Below are positions 11,316-24,356 of a stretch of 64,000 bases of DNA, piece by piece. Source of the DNA: Paragordius varius (Eukaryota > Nematomorpha); NCBI GenBank assembly GCA_964247055.1, contig OZ176051.1, forward strand, positions 13,330,001-13,394,000. The letters are read 5' to 3'. Under the pieces are notes generated by a model that was not told the DNA's origin, did not search any database, and saw only the letters and a list, made by a program, of their open reading frames with translations. Made by a program: the position numbers and the translations under genes. The number at the start of each line of letters is the position of its first letter. The first letter of the stretch is position 1.

Positions 11316-11559
11316 TTCTAAACTATACATGTAAATAATGATATTGTATAGATAAGGTCAGACACTTAACTAGCGCAAAGGTTTTTCCAAATTAACTATT
11401 TTCATAACAAGAGGGGATTTGCTACATAGAAGTAGAAGAGGTGTGTACCTGTATGTGTCTTATATATAAAAAGGTTGATCATATGCTGTGTTTTTTGTCA
11501 TTACCAAAATAAAACATATTATACAAAGTAAAATCATATGGTTTTAATAATAATTTGAG

Positions 11560-12500
11560 GGTCATTTATTTTTCATTGTCCATCGGCTCCTACGTTCACC
11601 CATCTCCCAAGTTATAGAATGCCAAAGCAAACTAATTGAGTTTTTCTGCCGCAAACCATTCGTCAGCTATCCCAACGTCTGGTAAATAATTATGCGAGCA
11701 TGTGACTCATTGATGCAAATGGTACTAGTCATATGCTAGGTAAGTAGAGTACGGCTAATGTGGAAAAATTTTCTACCAAATTCTAAGGTGTTTTACACTG
11801 GTTTTGCTGTGAGATGGGGAGCATTGTCATGTTGCAAAATCACTCTTGTCTTTTGGCCCTTTCAATCCTTTTCGATTAATACATGTTTTAAACTAATTTT
11901 TTCTTGGCTATAGCGTGTGTATTTAAGGTTAACTGGGCTTCGAAAATTATAATGCGCAATACTGCTCTGGTTTCACCAGACACCGTATGGTCTGTTTGCC
12001 AAAGCCATTTTGATTTTAATGGACCGACTTGGTAAGGTAATAGCCACGGTTTTTTTCATTTTGGATTTATTTACAAAATGAGGCCGCTTCTCTCACCCGT
12101 CACAATTACGTCATGATTTTACAAGTCACTCATTTTTCGTTTTAAAATTCGAAAATTTTGGGTATTTACCGAGTGTTACTGTATTTTTTGTAATACGTGT
12201 AATGTTTGACTATCGATTGTCATTGTATTCAACTAGAATTCTTGGTTAATAACTCTTGCACTTTATAGTCTTCGCAGTCGTGTCGTCTACAAGAGCCTTA
12301 GCCCTTAATTAAAATCACAGCTTTTTCATTTTCGAAATCATTATCACATTTGTAAACCAAAGCATCATAACAATCATTTCTTCTAATATAATAGAAAAAT
12401 ATTCTAGCATATTTTCTTTTAAGGCACAAAATTCGACATAATTACTGAATGATAAAGACGCTCGTGTGCGTATGTATGTGTATAAAATTAAATTGAGAGA
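11560..12500 (-). mobile_element. Mariner transposase remnant
   Basis: Read on the minus strand, VILQHDNAPHLTAKPV (around 11850) is the second catalytic Asp region of mariner transposases (HDNAxPH). Before it comes a decayed counterpart of the WWD..G region (VW*NQSSIAHYNF). After it, near 11710, is SHALAQ, matching the 'SMxHALAEQ' block behind the third catalytic residue. Many stops and a frameshift mean it is dead. The inverted ends could not be located, so the limits are approximate. Confidence 0.65.
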
Positions 12501-13358
12501 AATGGCGTCTTTGCCAAATATATCGGCTGCGTTTAATTAAACCATGACTACACATTATATTGTTTTGACTCTAAAGGATTGAGGCTAAGATATCCATCCG
12601 TGTCTTTAACGTTTCTAATATTTTGTATTTATATCCATATGATTTGTAAGGTTAGCAAAAACATCGCGTTTAAAAGCGTGTAACCACTTTTCATCCCTTT
12701 TTCGTTTAAAGTTTTGATTTTAAGACACTATTTTCATCTTATTGTTTTAATCGATAGCTATAGGGCGATACGATAATATTAAATATAATATTAAAATTTT
12801 AGTATATAAAAAATATATGGTGGGTGTATCACAATTTCTTTCTCTATTTATATATCTTATATGGCCAAACGGTCAACTTCTCCGCCTAAAAATTTTTGCA
12901 TAGAATTTTTTTTCCACAATTTTTCTTAAATTATTTTTTTGTATTTTAAAAAAATTCCTTGTTAACAAAAATTTTTGACCTTTTGGGGTAGTTTTATATC
13001 ACAGGGCGATTTTAAATTAAATATCTTAAAAATTTGAGTTTTTAAATTATGCTCCCTTTGCAGAAATAGCAAATGTGCAAAGACATATTATACACGAACT
13101 ATCAAAATATAATATATATATATCAAAACAAGCTATTGAAAGAGGATGCTGCTCAGAACATAATTTCAAATAATCTGATAAGAAACCTTCATTCATTTTA
13201 ATTAACTATTGTAAATTTAATAAATTGAAGACTGTAAATATTTTAGTATTTGTACTGATTGTGGCAACCAGAGGTCTTTTTTAATATATTTAAGATTATA
13301 TATAAACAAAATAATTATTTTTTGTATATTATATGGGCTGTTCTAATCACCCCAATTA

Positions 13359-13415
<57 letters not shown>

Positions 13416-13535
13416 TGCATCGTTTGTGTTGAAGTGATTAATAAAACTTTTACACATAATATTATTACGTGCCCGCGTAATATTTTCTACCAAAAAAGTA
13501 GACCGAGGGGAAAAACATTGGCCACCCCTAATATA
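12501..13535. other. AT-rich intergenic DNA with (TA)n
   Basis: No gene seen. It contains a long TA run (about 13361-13411, interrupted once). The stretch 12855-13025, starting 'atggccaaacggtcaac', may be another hAT-MITE scrap. Confidence 0.35.
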
Positions 13536-14078
13536 CCATGTGCACTTCAAGAGTGTCCTTGAACAATTCAAGTTGGTCCTTGAACACTTCAAGTTGGTCC
13601 TTAAAATTTTTAAATTTTGATTTAACGCTAATTTTTGGAAGTTTATTATTTTTTAACCTAGTTTTCTATATTTATTATATATTTACTCATTAAAAAATAA
13701 AAAAATTTATTCAAAAACCACTTTTTTGTTTCAACCTAATTTTTTTTCCAATTTAACAAAATTTTAAACTTTTAAATGTTTTCAATGAAAAATTTTAAAT
13801 AATAACCCAGAAAACTTATATATTTTTTAATTACCTGTTAAAATCTTTTAAATATCCAAAATAATTTTAAGAAATTAATAAAGATATACGGTTTCTTAAT
13901 GATTATAATGGTGATATTGATTTAAAATTTATGTTAAATAATAGAAAATAGGTTAAAAACTGAATGATATACGATTTAATTGATAAAGTTAAAAACAAAA
14001 CAAAAAAGTCAAAGGACCAATTTGAAGTGTTCAAGGACCAACTTGAAATGTTCAAGGACACTCTTGAGGTGCAAATGG
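13536..14078. mobile_element. FB1 element copy 1: inverted ends made of ~21-bp tandem units
   Basis: The left end reads CCATGTGCACTTCAAGAG, then units of about 21 bases based on GGTCCTTGAACACTTCAAG. The right end is the reverse complement (ggacactcttgaggtgcaaa, then TGG). Both ends are flanked by TATA. The interior is AT-rich and non-coding. At 543 bp this is the most complete copy in the window; others are at 22908, 26662 and 51853. Confidence 0.8.
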
Positions 14079-14160
14079 TATATATTAAATATTGCTAGGC
14101 CAAACATCGTTAAGGATAATATCGTAAGTAAAAGCATTTGCACTATCAACCAAGGTTATA

Positions 14161-14162
<2 letters not shown>

Positions 14163-14211
<49 letters not shown>
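14163..14211. repeat. (TA)n followed by (GA)n microsatellite
   Basis: About 15 TA units run directly into about 9 GA units. Confidence 0.9.
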
Positions 14212-14212
<1 letters not shown>

Positions 14213-14299
14213 ATAAGAGAAGAGTTAACGTAGGAAGGAAACTAAAATCATTTGAATTCAAAACCAAGTTAATATATATAGAGGTAACGTGAAAAGATC

Positions 14300-14760
14300 A
14301 ACGGTATAATAATTAACCCTTTAACATACCATTTTTGAGTTTGATATCGGTCGGGCGGTTTCCGGGACTGGATCGGGTACCGATGAGTCGTAGTTGGTCA
14401 AGCTTCATTTGTTTGTCTGGGAATAATCTCACTTGTGCCGAATTTGGATCGTTTATGTTTTCACGTATTATTTCGTGTTCCGCAAGGTTGTTTTGGGTTG
14501 CGGAAGATTTATGAGGTAGCATTGTGCTGATGTGTGAGGTATCGATGGATGTGGCTGGCATCCTAGATTTTTCTTATCCTCCTTTCCTCCGTCTTCTTCG
14601 GCAGACTCGTCCATGCGATTTTTTGATTGGTCAGCATGTTTGCGAATAACTTTGCCCTTGTCGTTTATGTTGTAGGATAATCCCGTTCTTTCGACAATAG
14701 GTCCCTCCCTCCAACCGGTACACGATTCATTCTTAAAATGTAATTTAGTAAAATTTGGAT
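14300..14760 (-). mobile_element. Ty3/gypsy integrase tail, fossil
   Basis: The minus strand encodes a stretch with WREGPIVERTGLSYNI then GKVIRKHADQ. This matches the integrase C-terminal pattern seen in the LTR element at 51907-56474 (WRTGEIMDRTGLFSYKV and GKVVRKHDDQ). It is followed by a polar tail ending near an RS/RP-rich stretch. GC is higher than around it. It is a broken fragment, with no LTR found nearby. Confidence 0.6.
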
Positions 14761-15422
14761 ATGTGTTTGTATAAAATTACATCGCTTCACTGGAGGGGCC
14801 ATGCATTATAATTATTTACCATGTTCAGTTGGCTTAAATCCATCAAACTAATGCCTTTTTATTCTTAAAAAATATAATACATAAACATTTTAATTTTTTA
14901 TTTTGGGACAAAGCTTTGATAGCTATGTGATGGAAGACATTGCTACACCTGCTTAATCTTTATTCATATTTATATTATAAGCCTTATGAATTTAAAAAAC
15001 TTATAAGATAAATTAGATTTTACTTTTTGTAGGTGGGATGTACCCAATTTTGTTTAAATTTAACCATGTATATATAATATTAAAATTAAATGGGAATAAG
15101 AGGCTACGTGACTTCATAAATAATATAGAAAAATAAAATTAAAAAGATTAAATCGCATATAAAAGGCTAATTTTAAGTATGATCCCTATCAAAACCAAAT
15201 GTATATAATGTATGAATAAAAAGTTAGTAATATAAAATTAGATTTAGATTTAATTTTATATAAAATTAAATTTGGAACTCAAAATTCATTAATAATATAT
15301 AAGTAACAAATATTAATGAATTACCTTTTGGTAATTAGGAAAGTTAAGTGATGGCACATTATTGGAATAAATGTAATTTCTAATATAAATATTTTTGCCA
15401 AAAACTTTTGTATCATTAATCA
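14761..15422. other. AT-rich upstream region of the single-exon receptor
   Basis: No gene. It contains tandem-like runs of 'aaaattaaat' words around 15060-15290. No clear promoter can be assigned to the receptor at 15423. Confidence 0.35.
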
Positions 15423-16937
15423 ATGATCACCACACTAAGATTCACGCTCGAAAACTACTATTATATAAATAATCAAACATGTCTTGGTTCATTCTGTGTC
15501 ATCAATAAACATTCAACATTTCGATTAGCTGAAGAATATGCGTATATAATAGCCAAATGTCTATTACTCATTTTAGGGTTCATTTGTACATTCATTTTGT
15601 ACAAAGTTGTTCGAGACCAGGATAATACTGTTCCAAACAAAAATAACATCAATGCCTACTACTTCCTAAAATGGAATTGTTACTATAATTGGTGTTATAT
15701 AGCTCTAACTTTCATACGTGTTTTTGAACGTATCCTTGATGCGCATCAGATATATTTCCAAAACTGTTCAACTTTATTATGGGCACGTAGAGTCATATTT
15801 GTGACAACTACATCCATCTTCAAAATGAACATGTTTTGTCGCCTCTACTTTTTTTGGGATCGGATTGAATGTATTAAACGGGGGCATCGAATTACACAAT
15901 TGAGACAAAGTAAATCATACCTTTACCTCTCCATTATAATGAATACTGTAATATTTTTCGCCCTAAATTTACCAGCAATATATTTGTTCGACACCCAGGA
16001 TATATATGTTAATCATTTTAGAAATGGAATAAGTGATAATACCTCCATGATAAATGAGAAAGAAGAAATGATAAAAACTTCGGAATATCATAATGCGATA
16101 TCTGTCTTAAGTGACATCACAACTTTTTCCGACGGATTAAAGCAGCCTACCAGTTTTAAAGTTTATAGCGTCAATAATTCTTACATAAATGTTGAGAAAA
16201 AGTGTATGTTTGTTACAAAGTTTAACGCTAAAATAGTCAATTATTTTTTCATTTACAATATTATTTTAATATGTTCCTTTTTAACGCTAATAATTATATT
16301 AAATTCCATCCTCATACGTCTGATTTGGGTACGTAGATTGCGACACATGCGAATATCAATGGCTAATATTTCAAAATGCCATTGCGTTGCTGAACCATGT
16401 GCTCGATCAAGACAACGGTTTTTTTGTTACCGTAAGGCCTTTAAGGGTAAAATAACGGCTTTAGTATACCAATCCATAAAGTTTGCAAGTATGAGTGATG
16501 TTATAACAGCTAATCGAAATATACGTATCGCTTCTATCACATCTATCAAACGTAGTAACAGTCATGAGTATGATACAAACAGATTACCAATTAAAGGGGA
16601 GCTAACCTCAGTACAAACTATCAAATTGACACCCAACATTTGGGATATGGCTGTGAAAAAGGCCATGTTCATCATGTACCTTATGCTATTGTATGTTGCA
16701 TTGATTTTACCTAAATTTATAGTGGATACCTTGTATATATCGGGTAATGTTAACCGAGTAATCCGGAACACTGTAATCCTACCAGTGCGCTTAATATTTA
16801 ATCTTTTGGCCTTAGGAGAACTAAACATTCTGGTATTGGGATTCATATATGTTGATACTAATTTGTGGCGAAGATTTATTCAGTACCTGGGCATTTTCAT
16901 CATACGTTATCGTAAACTTTGTTTCAGTTCAAAGTAA
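15423..16937 (+). CDS. Divergent seven-transmembrane receptor, single exon (rhodopsin-like GPCR)
   Basis: 504 residues, uninterrupted. Hydrophobic segments lie at about 40-62, 84-106, 118-145, 165-188, 271-299, 411-438 and 450-478. The end of helix 3 carries DRI (146-148) in the place of DRY. Cys115 before helix 3 and Cys261 before helix 5 could form the usual disulfide. Helix 4 ends in NLPAIYLF. Helix 6 has the central proline (LILPKF). Helix 7 has N-x7-Y (NILVLGFIY) rather than NPxxY. The outer loop between helices 4 and 5 (about 80 residues, with NTS and NNS sequons) and the inner loop between 5 and 6 (about 110 residues) are long. The N-terminus has an NQT sequon. A decayed paralogue at 36452-37870 shares the same landmarks, so this is a gene family. 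The ligand cannot be inferred. The chosen ATG is the first in frame and gives an extracellular N-terminus of normal size. Confidence 0.8.
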   Translation: MITTLRFTLENYYYINNQTCLGSFCVINKHSTFRLAEEYAYIIAKCLLLILGFICTFILYKVVRDQDNTVPNKNNINAYYFLKWNCYYNWCYIALTFIRVFERILDAHQIYFQNCSTLLWARRVIFVTTTSIFKMNMFCRLYFFWDRIECIKRGHRITQLRQSKSYLYLSIIMNTVIFFALNLPAIYLFDTQDIYVNHFRNGISDNTSMINEKEEMIKTSEYHNAISVLSDITTFSDGLKQPTSFKVYSVNNSYINVEKKCMFVTKFNAKIVNYFFIYNIILICSFLTLIIILNSILIRLIWVRRLRHMRISMANISKCHCVAEPCARSRQRFFCYRKAFKGKITALVYQSIKFASMSDVITANRNIRIASITSIKRSNSHEYDTNRLPIKGELTSVQTIKLTPNIWDMAVKKAMFIMYLMLLYVALILPKFIVDTLYISGNVNRVIRNTVILPVRLIFNLLALGELNILVLGFIYVDTNLWRRFIQYLGIFIIRYRKLCFSSK

Positions 16938-19419
16938 GATTAAAATAAACAATGCTTGTAACAAATATTTACCTGGATTAGCCTGGATTAATCAAATGTG
17001 TAAAGACAAAGATAAGAATCAAGTCCTTTGTTTGCATATTTTGTATCACTTAATAAGTGTACCACACCCCTTAGTCAGCTGTTTTCAAAGCAAGCTCAAA
17101 AAAACTATTACAAAAAATGGAATGTTATGTTTGTAATGTATATAATCATTGGATATAAATCAAATTTAAAAAGATTCCTTTTTAGTTAATCATTGTAATC
17201 CATTGAGGATTATTTAAATTTTATGTATCTCAGGTTAAATTAACGATAAATAGAACGTAACCTCTTTCAACGAGCCTTTCTCATTGCTTATTCGATCTTT
17301 TTATGCTACAGTGAGAATACAATGTATTCAATGATTTCTGTAAAACAAATTGCATGTTATATTGAAGGAAGAGATATATATTGATAAAAATATAATGCTG
17401 ACTTTGAGAAAACTATCTGAAATTTGTTTTGGCCTATTGAAATTTAATAATAAAAATACTAATTTATTAAATGCGCCTAACTACGAGATCATTTTAGGTC
17501 CTAATTAGTCCCACCTAGTAAAATTTAAAAAAAAACGAAAATTGTGTCTTTGAGACAACTCGAAAAACGCGAGAACCCCAAATTTAATAATAGATTTATA
17601 ATTCACCGAACATATTCAGGGCCGTTTTTAGAGTAGCCACGGTATTTAGCCGCTGCCCATATGACAATTTTTGCGCTATTTTTTTAAAATTCGCTCAGGT
17701 TAGGAAAATATAAAAATAGATGAATATTCCCAGTCTAATGGCTATAGTTTTTAACGCTTTCAATTTAATCTATGGATTGCCTCTGTATATTATCCACCAT
17801 ATAAAAATAACGTGGCTATAATTTACTGTAATTAAGATCAATAATGGTAGCTATTTTCAGTGAGCCACAATTGTAGCCAATTTTTTTCCTATAGCCACTA
17901 GGTCTTATCATATACCAAAGATAATTACGTTGCTTTGATGCGATTTATCATAGTTATCAGACTATAAACAATGTTCAATAGTCCTCGTAAAAAGGCAAAA
18001 ACTATGAGCACTTTTTTGATATGTTTAATAGTGACCCATCCCCTGTAAATTAGCTTATTAAAAACAATGTCGCTTTAACACAAATTTTAACCCAGGAGAT
18101 CATTTGGAATAATCAATTGGGATTTCAGTACAAAGATATTTTCGTCCAACTTCTTTTTTAAATAAGTTGGAGAGGGCTACACCCTCTGTAAAAGCGCCAC
18201 CATATAAGCACAATGTGACTTTATAGATGTAATAGAAAATCTTTTACAATATATAGATCTAATAATGGTACATTTTTCCCGTAAAAACTAAAGTTCAGAC
18301 CGTTGTCAATTGGCCGCAGAGGTCCACTCTAATAAATACGCCTCGATGTATGGCCTTTAAGCAACTTATTAGAAAATCCATAATATCATGATTCAATTCT
18401 AATTCCAAGTATTTTTCGTTTGAAGTCGAAATTTTTGGCCCTTTATTAAAATTGATCATTGAGCTACGTTCACTACAACAAATATCATGCGCATAGACTA
18501 TTAATCACTATTTTTTAATTCTTATTTCATTAAACTATATTATAAACCATGATGGTGTCAATCGCAGCGAATAGTGATAGGTCGCATAGATAATAACATA
18601 TTTATGGAAATCATAGTTAGCAGAATTAATTAAAAGCTCTTCAATAAAATGACTTTTTATTTTGTAACCCAAAAAAATTAAGTTGAACAAGAAAAAACTT
18701 TTTTACACTATTTGCTTAGATTTATATGAGAAATCATTACAGGTGCTGTCCCAAGAATTGTTTTATATATTTATCATAATTTAATGCTAGGTTTATTTTA
18801 TATAATTATCGATTAATACAATACAAAGAACCTGTGATACGACAAATTATACTCAAATCGATCAAAATTCATTCAGGATTATTGAATTTTGCAATTTTAC
18901 ATTATAACTTAGATAAGACGTCATCGAAAAGACTATTATTTTCATACCTCAAGGATTACATTAAATTATAAAACGCATATTCATTAACCATGTTATGTTC
19001 GTTGTAAAGGACATTTACAGCAAGCATCGCCATCAGAATAAAAGGCTGTTGAAAGTTATCTCTTGCTGGGAAACATATGTCGAACATGTTCTATCGATCA
19101 AAAATTGTAAAACGATTCCAAATTTAATAAATTTGAATTCTTGGGATGTCCTATTGAAACACAACTGCGAAGACATATACCATATTAAACAATCAATGAA
19201 TGTCTGCGAGCAATGGAAAAGACCAATAAGTCGGTAAATGGGTCCTTAACAATTTGAAAAGACATAAATCGAAAATCGCAAAGTGGCATGTGAATAAATC
19301 TTTTTTCATCGATTTGGCCCGGGTAGAAATTGCTTTATATTGTATATCCACAGCGGCAAAATCTTGGCCTTCATCTTGCCAATCTAGTTTCTCACAAGAA
19401 TGTTAAATAGCTTCAGAAA
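16938..19419. other. Long intergenic stretch without a supported gene
   Basis: A 95-codon frame overlaps the receptor's end and has no family features. A frame at 18995-19237 (80 codons, +) lies just before mariner remains and may be part of them, but no motif is certain. A GC-richer block at about 17530-17900 (with 'tagccac' words repeated at 17630, 17870 and 17890) looks like a mobile-element scrap. Confidence 0.35.
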
Positions 19420-19735
19420 GAAGATCGTGATATGAGTCTGGTGGGATGAGTGACATTTTGTTTTAAGTTTTAAACGGTTCTCACATAGTGAATGCCACTT
19501 TGGGATCGCTTCGTAGGGATTTTTCGCGTCCGCTGATTTCCTGAACTGGAGCCATCTGACTGATACAATTTTTCAATGCGACACACCTTCCCAGAGCATC
19601 ACTTGGATTTCGAAGAAATTAAAAAATGGCCCATAGTTTTCGCAAAGAATATTTTGACAAGGTTCTATATATTAACCTGAGAGATGGGCGAAATGCTTAG
19701 AAGCCGATCAAAATACAAACCCGTAAAATATAAAT
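19420..19735 (+). mobile_element. Mariner transposase remnant, 3' part
   Basis: Plus-strand pieces resemble the mariner 'WWDE' region (about 19437), the 'HPPYSPDLAPSDY' region (about 19520-19560, decayed) and the C-terminal LPERWxKCLExDG box. The last reads as 'cctgagagatgggcgaaatg' at about 19677-19696. An internal deletion joins the first two. It resembles the mariner at 45660-46700. Confidence 0.5.
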
Positions 19736-20588
19736 ACTTCTGGATTCAACAAACTTTAAAGTTAAATTATTTAAGCTTTAACACTTCTGGTGTATTTTTC
19801 TCTATCGATTTGGTTATATATCATAAAAAAATTATTACCAAGTCAACAAATCTATTATAAGGATTAGGTTAAAACCAATATGTTAAAAAACTTTTCTCAA
19901 TACTTTTTCGTATTATTATAAAAAAGCAAATAACAAACATGTGTCTTTACGGGTATTTAAACACTTATTTTGAAGGATCAATCATTCATTTGAAATTTTT
20001 TTATGGAGTCGACAATATATCGCTGTGCCACAAAAACTAATTGGCATTTGCGGCGATAGGCCACATTGATGCGAATTTATACCAGTCAGATGGCACTAGG
20101 CCTATATTTAAACGGCCAAGGACCATCGAAGCGATTCCAAGATTCTTTTATTGGTTTCAATTATCACAGGTTTTGCTGTTTGAGAGGACTGTCAAGTCGC
20201 AAAATACTTTTGCATTTCCGGTCATTTTCTTAGAAATGGATGATTTAAATCAGTGTCCAAACAAATAATTTTACAGGCCGCTTTTTCGGGTCAAAAAATC
20301 CGACGCGCATTCACAAAATATATGGGCATTAATAAAAATTTATTAGATTTTAATAAGATTGAAATAACTATTTATTTCAACATTTATTGCTAGTTCATGG
20401 CCTAAATTTGGAAAGATTTATTCAGTAAATTTGTTTAAAAAATTAATTCTACTATTTCGTATAATTGTATATTTGAAATTTGACACTGGCCGCAGAAGTA
20501 TTTTAGAGGGCCATGTTTTGGACACCCTTGGTCAATATTTTTTTGGTTATATTAGGTTTTAATTCAACGGTTTTTAAAAGTTCAATAT
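19736..20588. other. Intergenic, with a hAT-type right end near 20500-20530
   Basis: No gene. The words 'gagggccatgttttggaca' followed by CCCTTG (ending about 20531) look like the right end of a CAGGGGTGTCC-type hAT MITE. Its left part may begin near 20275 ('caggccgctttttcgggtc'). Confidence 0.4.
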
Positions 20589-21642
20589 CAGAGGCGTAGC
20601 CTGCCTTCTGGCGCCCGGTACATAAGTCCGTGATGGCGCTCCCTTTCCCCTCCATAAAGTCCTTGCATTTTAAGAAATAATCCTATTTAAACCGTGAATG
20701 GGACAAAACGTGGCCCATCATAAACAGAAACAAGTGATTTTTTCTGATTTCGGTTTTTGAAAAACTTTCACACCGGTTCCACTAGATTTTGATCAAAAAT
20801 CTTATTTTTTCTTTTTTTTGAGGCAACATATAAATAAATTATGCGTTATAATGGGCAGAAGAAACAATAAATTGTTTAATCGGTTTTATTATCAATATTG
20901 ATTTACAAAATATATTTGATGTCCCTATAATAAAATAAGTGTATGGTTCATTTTGTATATTAGAAATACTTGAATATCGATGTATTAAAATAAATATATT
21001 ATCATATATGATATCTTTTTAATGGATAATGTGAAGGAAAAAGAATATAAATTCAAGAAAAAAAGAGTAAAGTTGCAATGAGCAGAAAAAAATAGGTTAT
21101 AAGGGAAATGAAAAAGGAAAAATAAAAAAAGCATTGCAAATATATGTAGATGATAAAACATGCCCTAAATTGGGAAAAAAACATTTGTTTGGAATGTGCT
21201 CTTTCCTATAATATCAATTTTAAATTTAAAGATTTTTAACAGAATGGGTGGCATTTGGCAAGCAATATATAAATTTTGAAATAAAATTAATAAATGATCT
21301 TATCATCTTATCTGACATTTGGGTTATTTAAAGCAAATATTTGAAAATAGGTTCCATGAATGTAACAGGTTGAGGTTAATAAAGGTAGGCGTTTGAAGAT
21401 AAAAGAGAGAGATATAATTAATAAGGATATGAAACAGTTGGTTTAAATATTAAAACTAAACGAGAATTTTGATCAAGATTGAAAGTTATGACCACTCATA
21501 ATGTGATTTATTTATTATTATTTAAAATAATAACTTTTAATACCTATTTTTGTAATAAAATTAGAATAATTAAAATCCGACGACCCTTCAATTATGGCGC
21601 CCGGTGCATCAGTCCCCTGCCCGCCCTTAAGCTACGCCACTG
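20589..21642. mobile_element. Non-autonomous DNA transposon with CAGWGGCGTAGC ends
   Basis: The left end reads CAGAGGCGTAGCCTGCCTTC and the right end CTTAAGCTACGCCACTG, its near inverse complement. Both subterminal regions contain 'ggcgcccggt', on the same strand. The interior is AT-rich, with two overlapping short frames at the right but no transposase motif. No target duplication is clear. A shorter relative lies at 49035-49285. Confidence 0.55.
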
Positions 21643-22907
21643 CCCACTATCGCTTAAATTTCAAAAGATACCGAGGATGGTTTTACCGAAGCGATTTGGC
21701 CTTGGTGTTATCGTCTTGCAATATGAAAGACATAATTTTTTCGCTTCGGAGTTACAAAATAAAACAATTTTCGTCATCCGTCGATGCAAAAATAATTTCT
21801 TGAGCTTAAGCAAAATTTCACATGTAACTTTGCTATTCTCGATTTATATTATTTGCATGGGACCCATTTATCGAATTTATTGATCGCCCATTAATCGTAG
21901 TCATCTATTGTTTTTTTGTGATACAGATAATGCTTCTTCCAATAATTTAAATTGGGTCATCATTCTACTATAGCGTTGATATATGTGATTTCCTACAAGA
22001 TTTTGAAATCATGTTTCACAAATATTTAGCCAGAGAACATCTTTACCATATGTTTCTGCCAACATAACTTTTAATTCTTTTTCTGATGGCAATACGTATC
22101 GCAAATGTATTTTTCGACATGATCACCGAAAGATAAAAATTGGACGCTAGTTTTTGTCACAAAACTTGTGTGTGTCAAACGAACAAAATGGGTTCTGTAC
22201 AAATTAATTGTCTTTGTAGTTTCATCTGATATTTTCTATCTGTACCTGTAGTAATTTATGATTACACCTGGGAAATATAAATTTTCCAGAAAAATTCGAA
22301 AAGCAAATTTTGAATCTGTGATATATATATAATTAAACATTTAAAATTACCAATTGTATAGATACGCAAATTGTTTATAGCAACGCATACCATATTTAAT
22401 ATTATAAAAGATATTTAAACGGAGAATTATTTGGCACACACATATTATTACTTTAATTTTGTTTTACTGTGAACACTTAAAATTATCTTAACTTTACTGT
22501 TCTTCGCTCCCTTACTATAGAATCAAACATCCAATTATATAATAAAATATTTTTATAATATCCTAATCTTTTACCGTTTCCACCATTTTTAAAAAGACCA
22601 TGATATTGTCTCAACTTTTTAATTAGATTTATAAATAAAATATGCTCACATGCCATATTCCAATATACAGCAAAAAAGCATATATTTAAATTACTCGTCG
22701 CCGCTCGATGGGCACCATCTAAAACATCCACAGTTTTCGAGAAGATCACGCATATTCAAAATTTTTAAGTGGCTTTGATGTCATAGCTATCAAAATATCA
22801 TCGCGCGTTTCGCAATTTAGAAGATCTTGTTGGAACAACTACTCATTTAATTTTGATATCGTAAAATTTATATTTGTATGTATATATTTAGCATTTTATT
22901 ATATATA
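21643..22907. other. Intergenic, no supported gene
   Basis: A minus-strand open frame of 88 codons (22483-22749) has no family features. A short GC-richer piece at about 22690-22750 could be a small exon, but nothing identifies it. Confidence 0.3.
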
Positions 22908-23360
22908 CTATTTGCACTTCAAGATTATCCTTGAACTCAAGACGTAAACACTGCAATTTGGATCTTAAATACTTTAAATCGGTCCTTAAATACTTCAACT
23001 TGTTCCTTGGTTTCAAGTTGGTCCCATTTCAAGTTGGTCCATAAATTTTTTGGCTTTAACCATAATTTTTGCACGTAAAATTTTTATTTTAAAAACTACC
23101 TTTTCTGTTTCAAACTATTTTCTTCCAATTCAAAAAAATATTAACTTATAAATGTTATTGTTGAAAAGTTGTAAATAATAACCTAGAAAAATTAAATATT
23201 GTTGATTAAACATCATAATCTTATTAATAATATAATATCTTTTAGAAATTAATTACATATAAAATTTGTGGGTGATTAAACGTTGATATTGATTTAAAGT
23301 TTATGTTAAATAAAGAAAATAAATTAATAAAATAAATGAATGATACAGTTAAAGGTGAAG
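22908..23360. mobile_element. FB1 element copy 2, right end missing or degenerate
   Basis: The left end reads CTATTTGCACTTCAAGATT, then diverged units of the GGTCCTTGAACACTTCAAG type to about 23045, then an AT-rich interior like copy 1 ('gaatgatac...gttaaa'). The inverted right end is not found. TA precedes the left end. Confidence 0.6.
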
Positions 23361-24356
23361 AATGCCAAAATTCGAAAATTTTAAATCTAACAATGTTTTA
23401 GGTTCCATATATTTTTTATATGATTTGGTAAACTTCAAAAGTATTATACTATATCACCCTATAAATTATTACCTAACTTTCTATCCATTAGCATTAAAAA
23501 TTCTCTATTGAGGTACTTAGAATTATTAAAAATCTTAATGAGTTAATGCACACGAACTTATGAAATAACTTTAGAAAAAAATAATTAATAACAATTATTA
23601 GAAGTTTTTCTCGCGAATCTTGGAATTTTACATCTATTCTAACAATAGCCGATTCTAAAGGGGCCAAAAATATAGAATTTTAAAACCCACTTACAAAAAA
23701 TAATTTTAAAAAATTTATAGCTTTGTTTTTGTATCATTTATACTTATATTAGAATGGTAGTGTTTTTGGAGAATGAAGCGCTTAATTTATTTAGCAAAAT
23801 GTGCCCAGATTTTGCCATTTTTCGATATGGATCAACTAATACAAAAATGGTATTTGATGGCTCGTAAGGTCCCAAACCATAAGTACCATGAGAATCCTGA
23901 TACATTTATTTATCATAAAAATATGTATATTCTATCAGCCTATCCCTTATACCCCCATTTCTTGCACTGTTTTGCATTGGTTCGAAATCGGCTTGCGGTA
24001 GCACATTTTGCAACAAAGTGTTAATAAATCCATTTTATAACAAATAATTCTGAAAAATTAGTTTAAAATTAAAAAAAGGCAATTATTATATAATATAATT
24101 GATTTCAAAGGTTTGATAAACTGTTTGGCACTGGAATATGGAATATTCACATTAATTAAGCGACATATATGATTTTAATTATTATAAATGATTAAAAATG
24201 AAATAGTAAACAAAAAGCTAACGATAAGGGAAAATAGTTGGCAAATTTATATTATATTGACATTTCATTTATTGAATATTAATTAAAATTTAATTATTTG
24301 GAAACCGCTATTAAATCCATCACACAATTTTGCTATTAATATCTTTTTATTCTCCA
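23361..24356. other. Intergenic upstream of the second receptor
   Basis: The stretch about 23790-23930 ('aaaatgtgcccagattttgc', then 'cgtaaggtcccaaacc' and 'taccatgagaatcctg') resembles parts of 1400-1510 and 48390-48480. It is therefore treated as an old dispersed repeat, and the 83-codon frame over it is not called a gene. Confidence 0.4.

Noticed and set aside
16849-17136. Plus-strand frame of 95 codons overlapping the end of the intact receptor
   Set aside because: No ATG at its start, no features, different frame from the receptor.
18995-19237. Plus-strand frame of 80 codons
   Set aside because: Tempting because of its length and a CWETYVEH start like mariner's CxxWF block, but no further mariner motif follows in order before 19420.
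23773-24024. Plus-strand frame of 83 codons
   Set aside because: It overlaps a dispersed repeat shared with 1.4 and 48.4 kb and has no domain.
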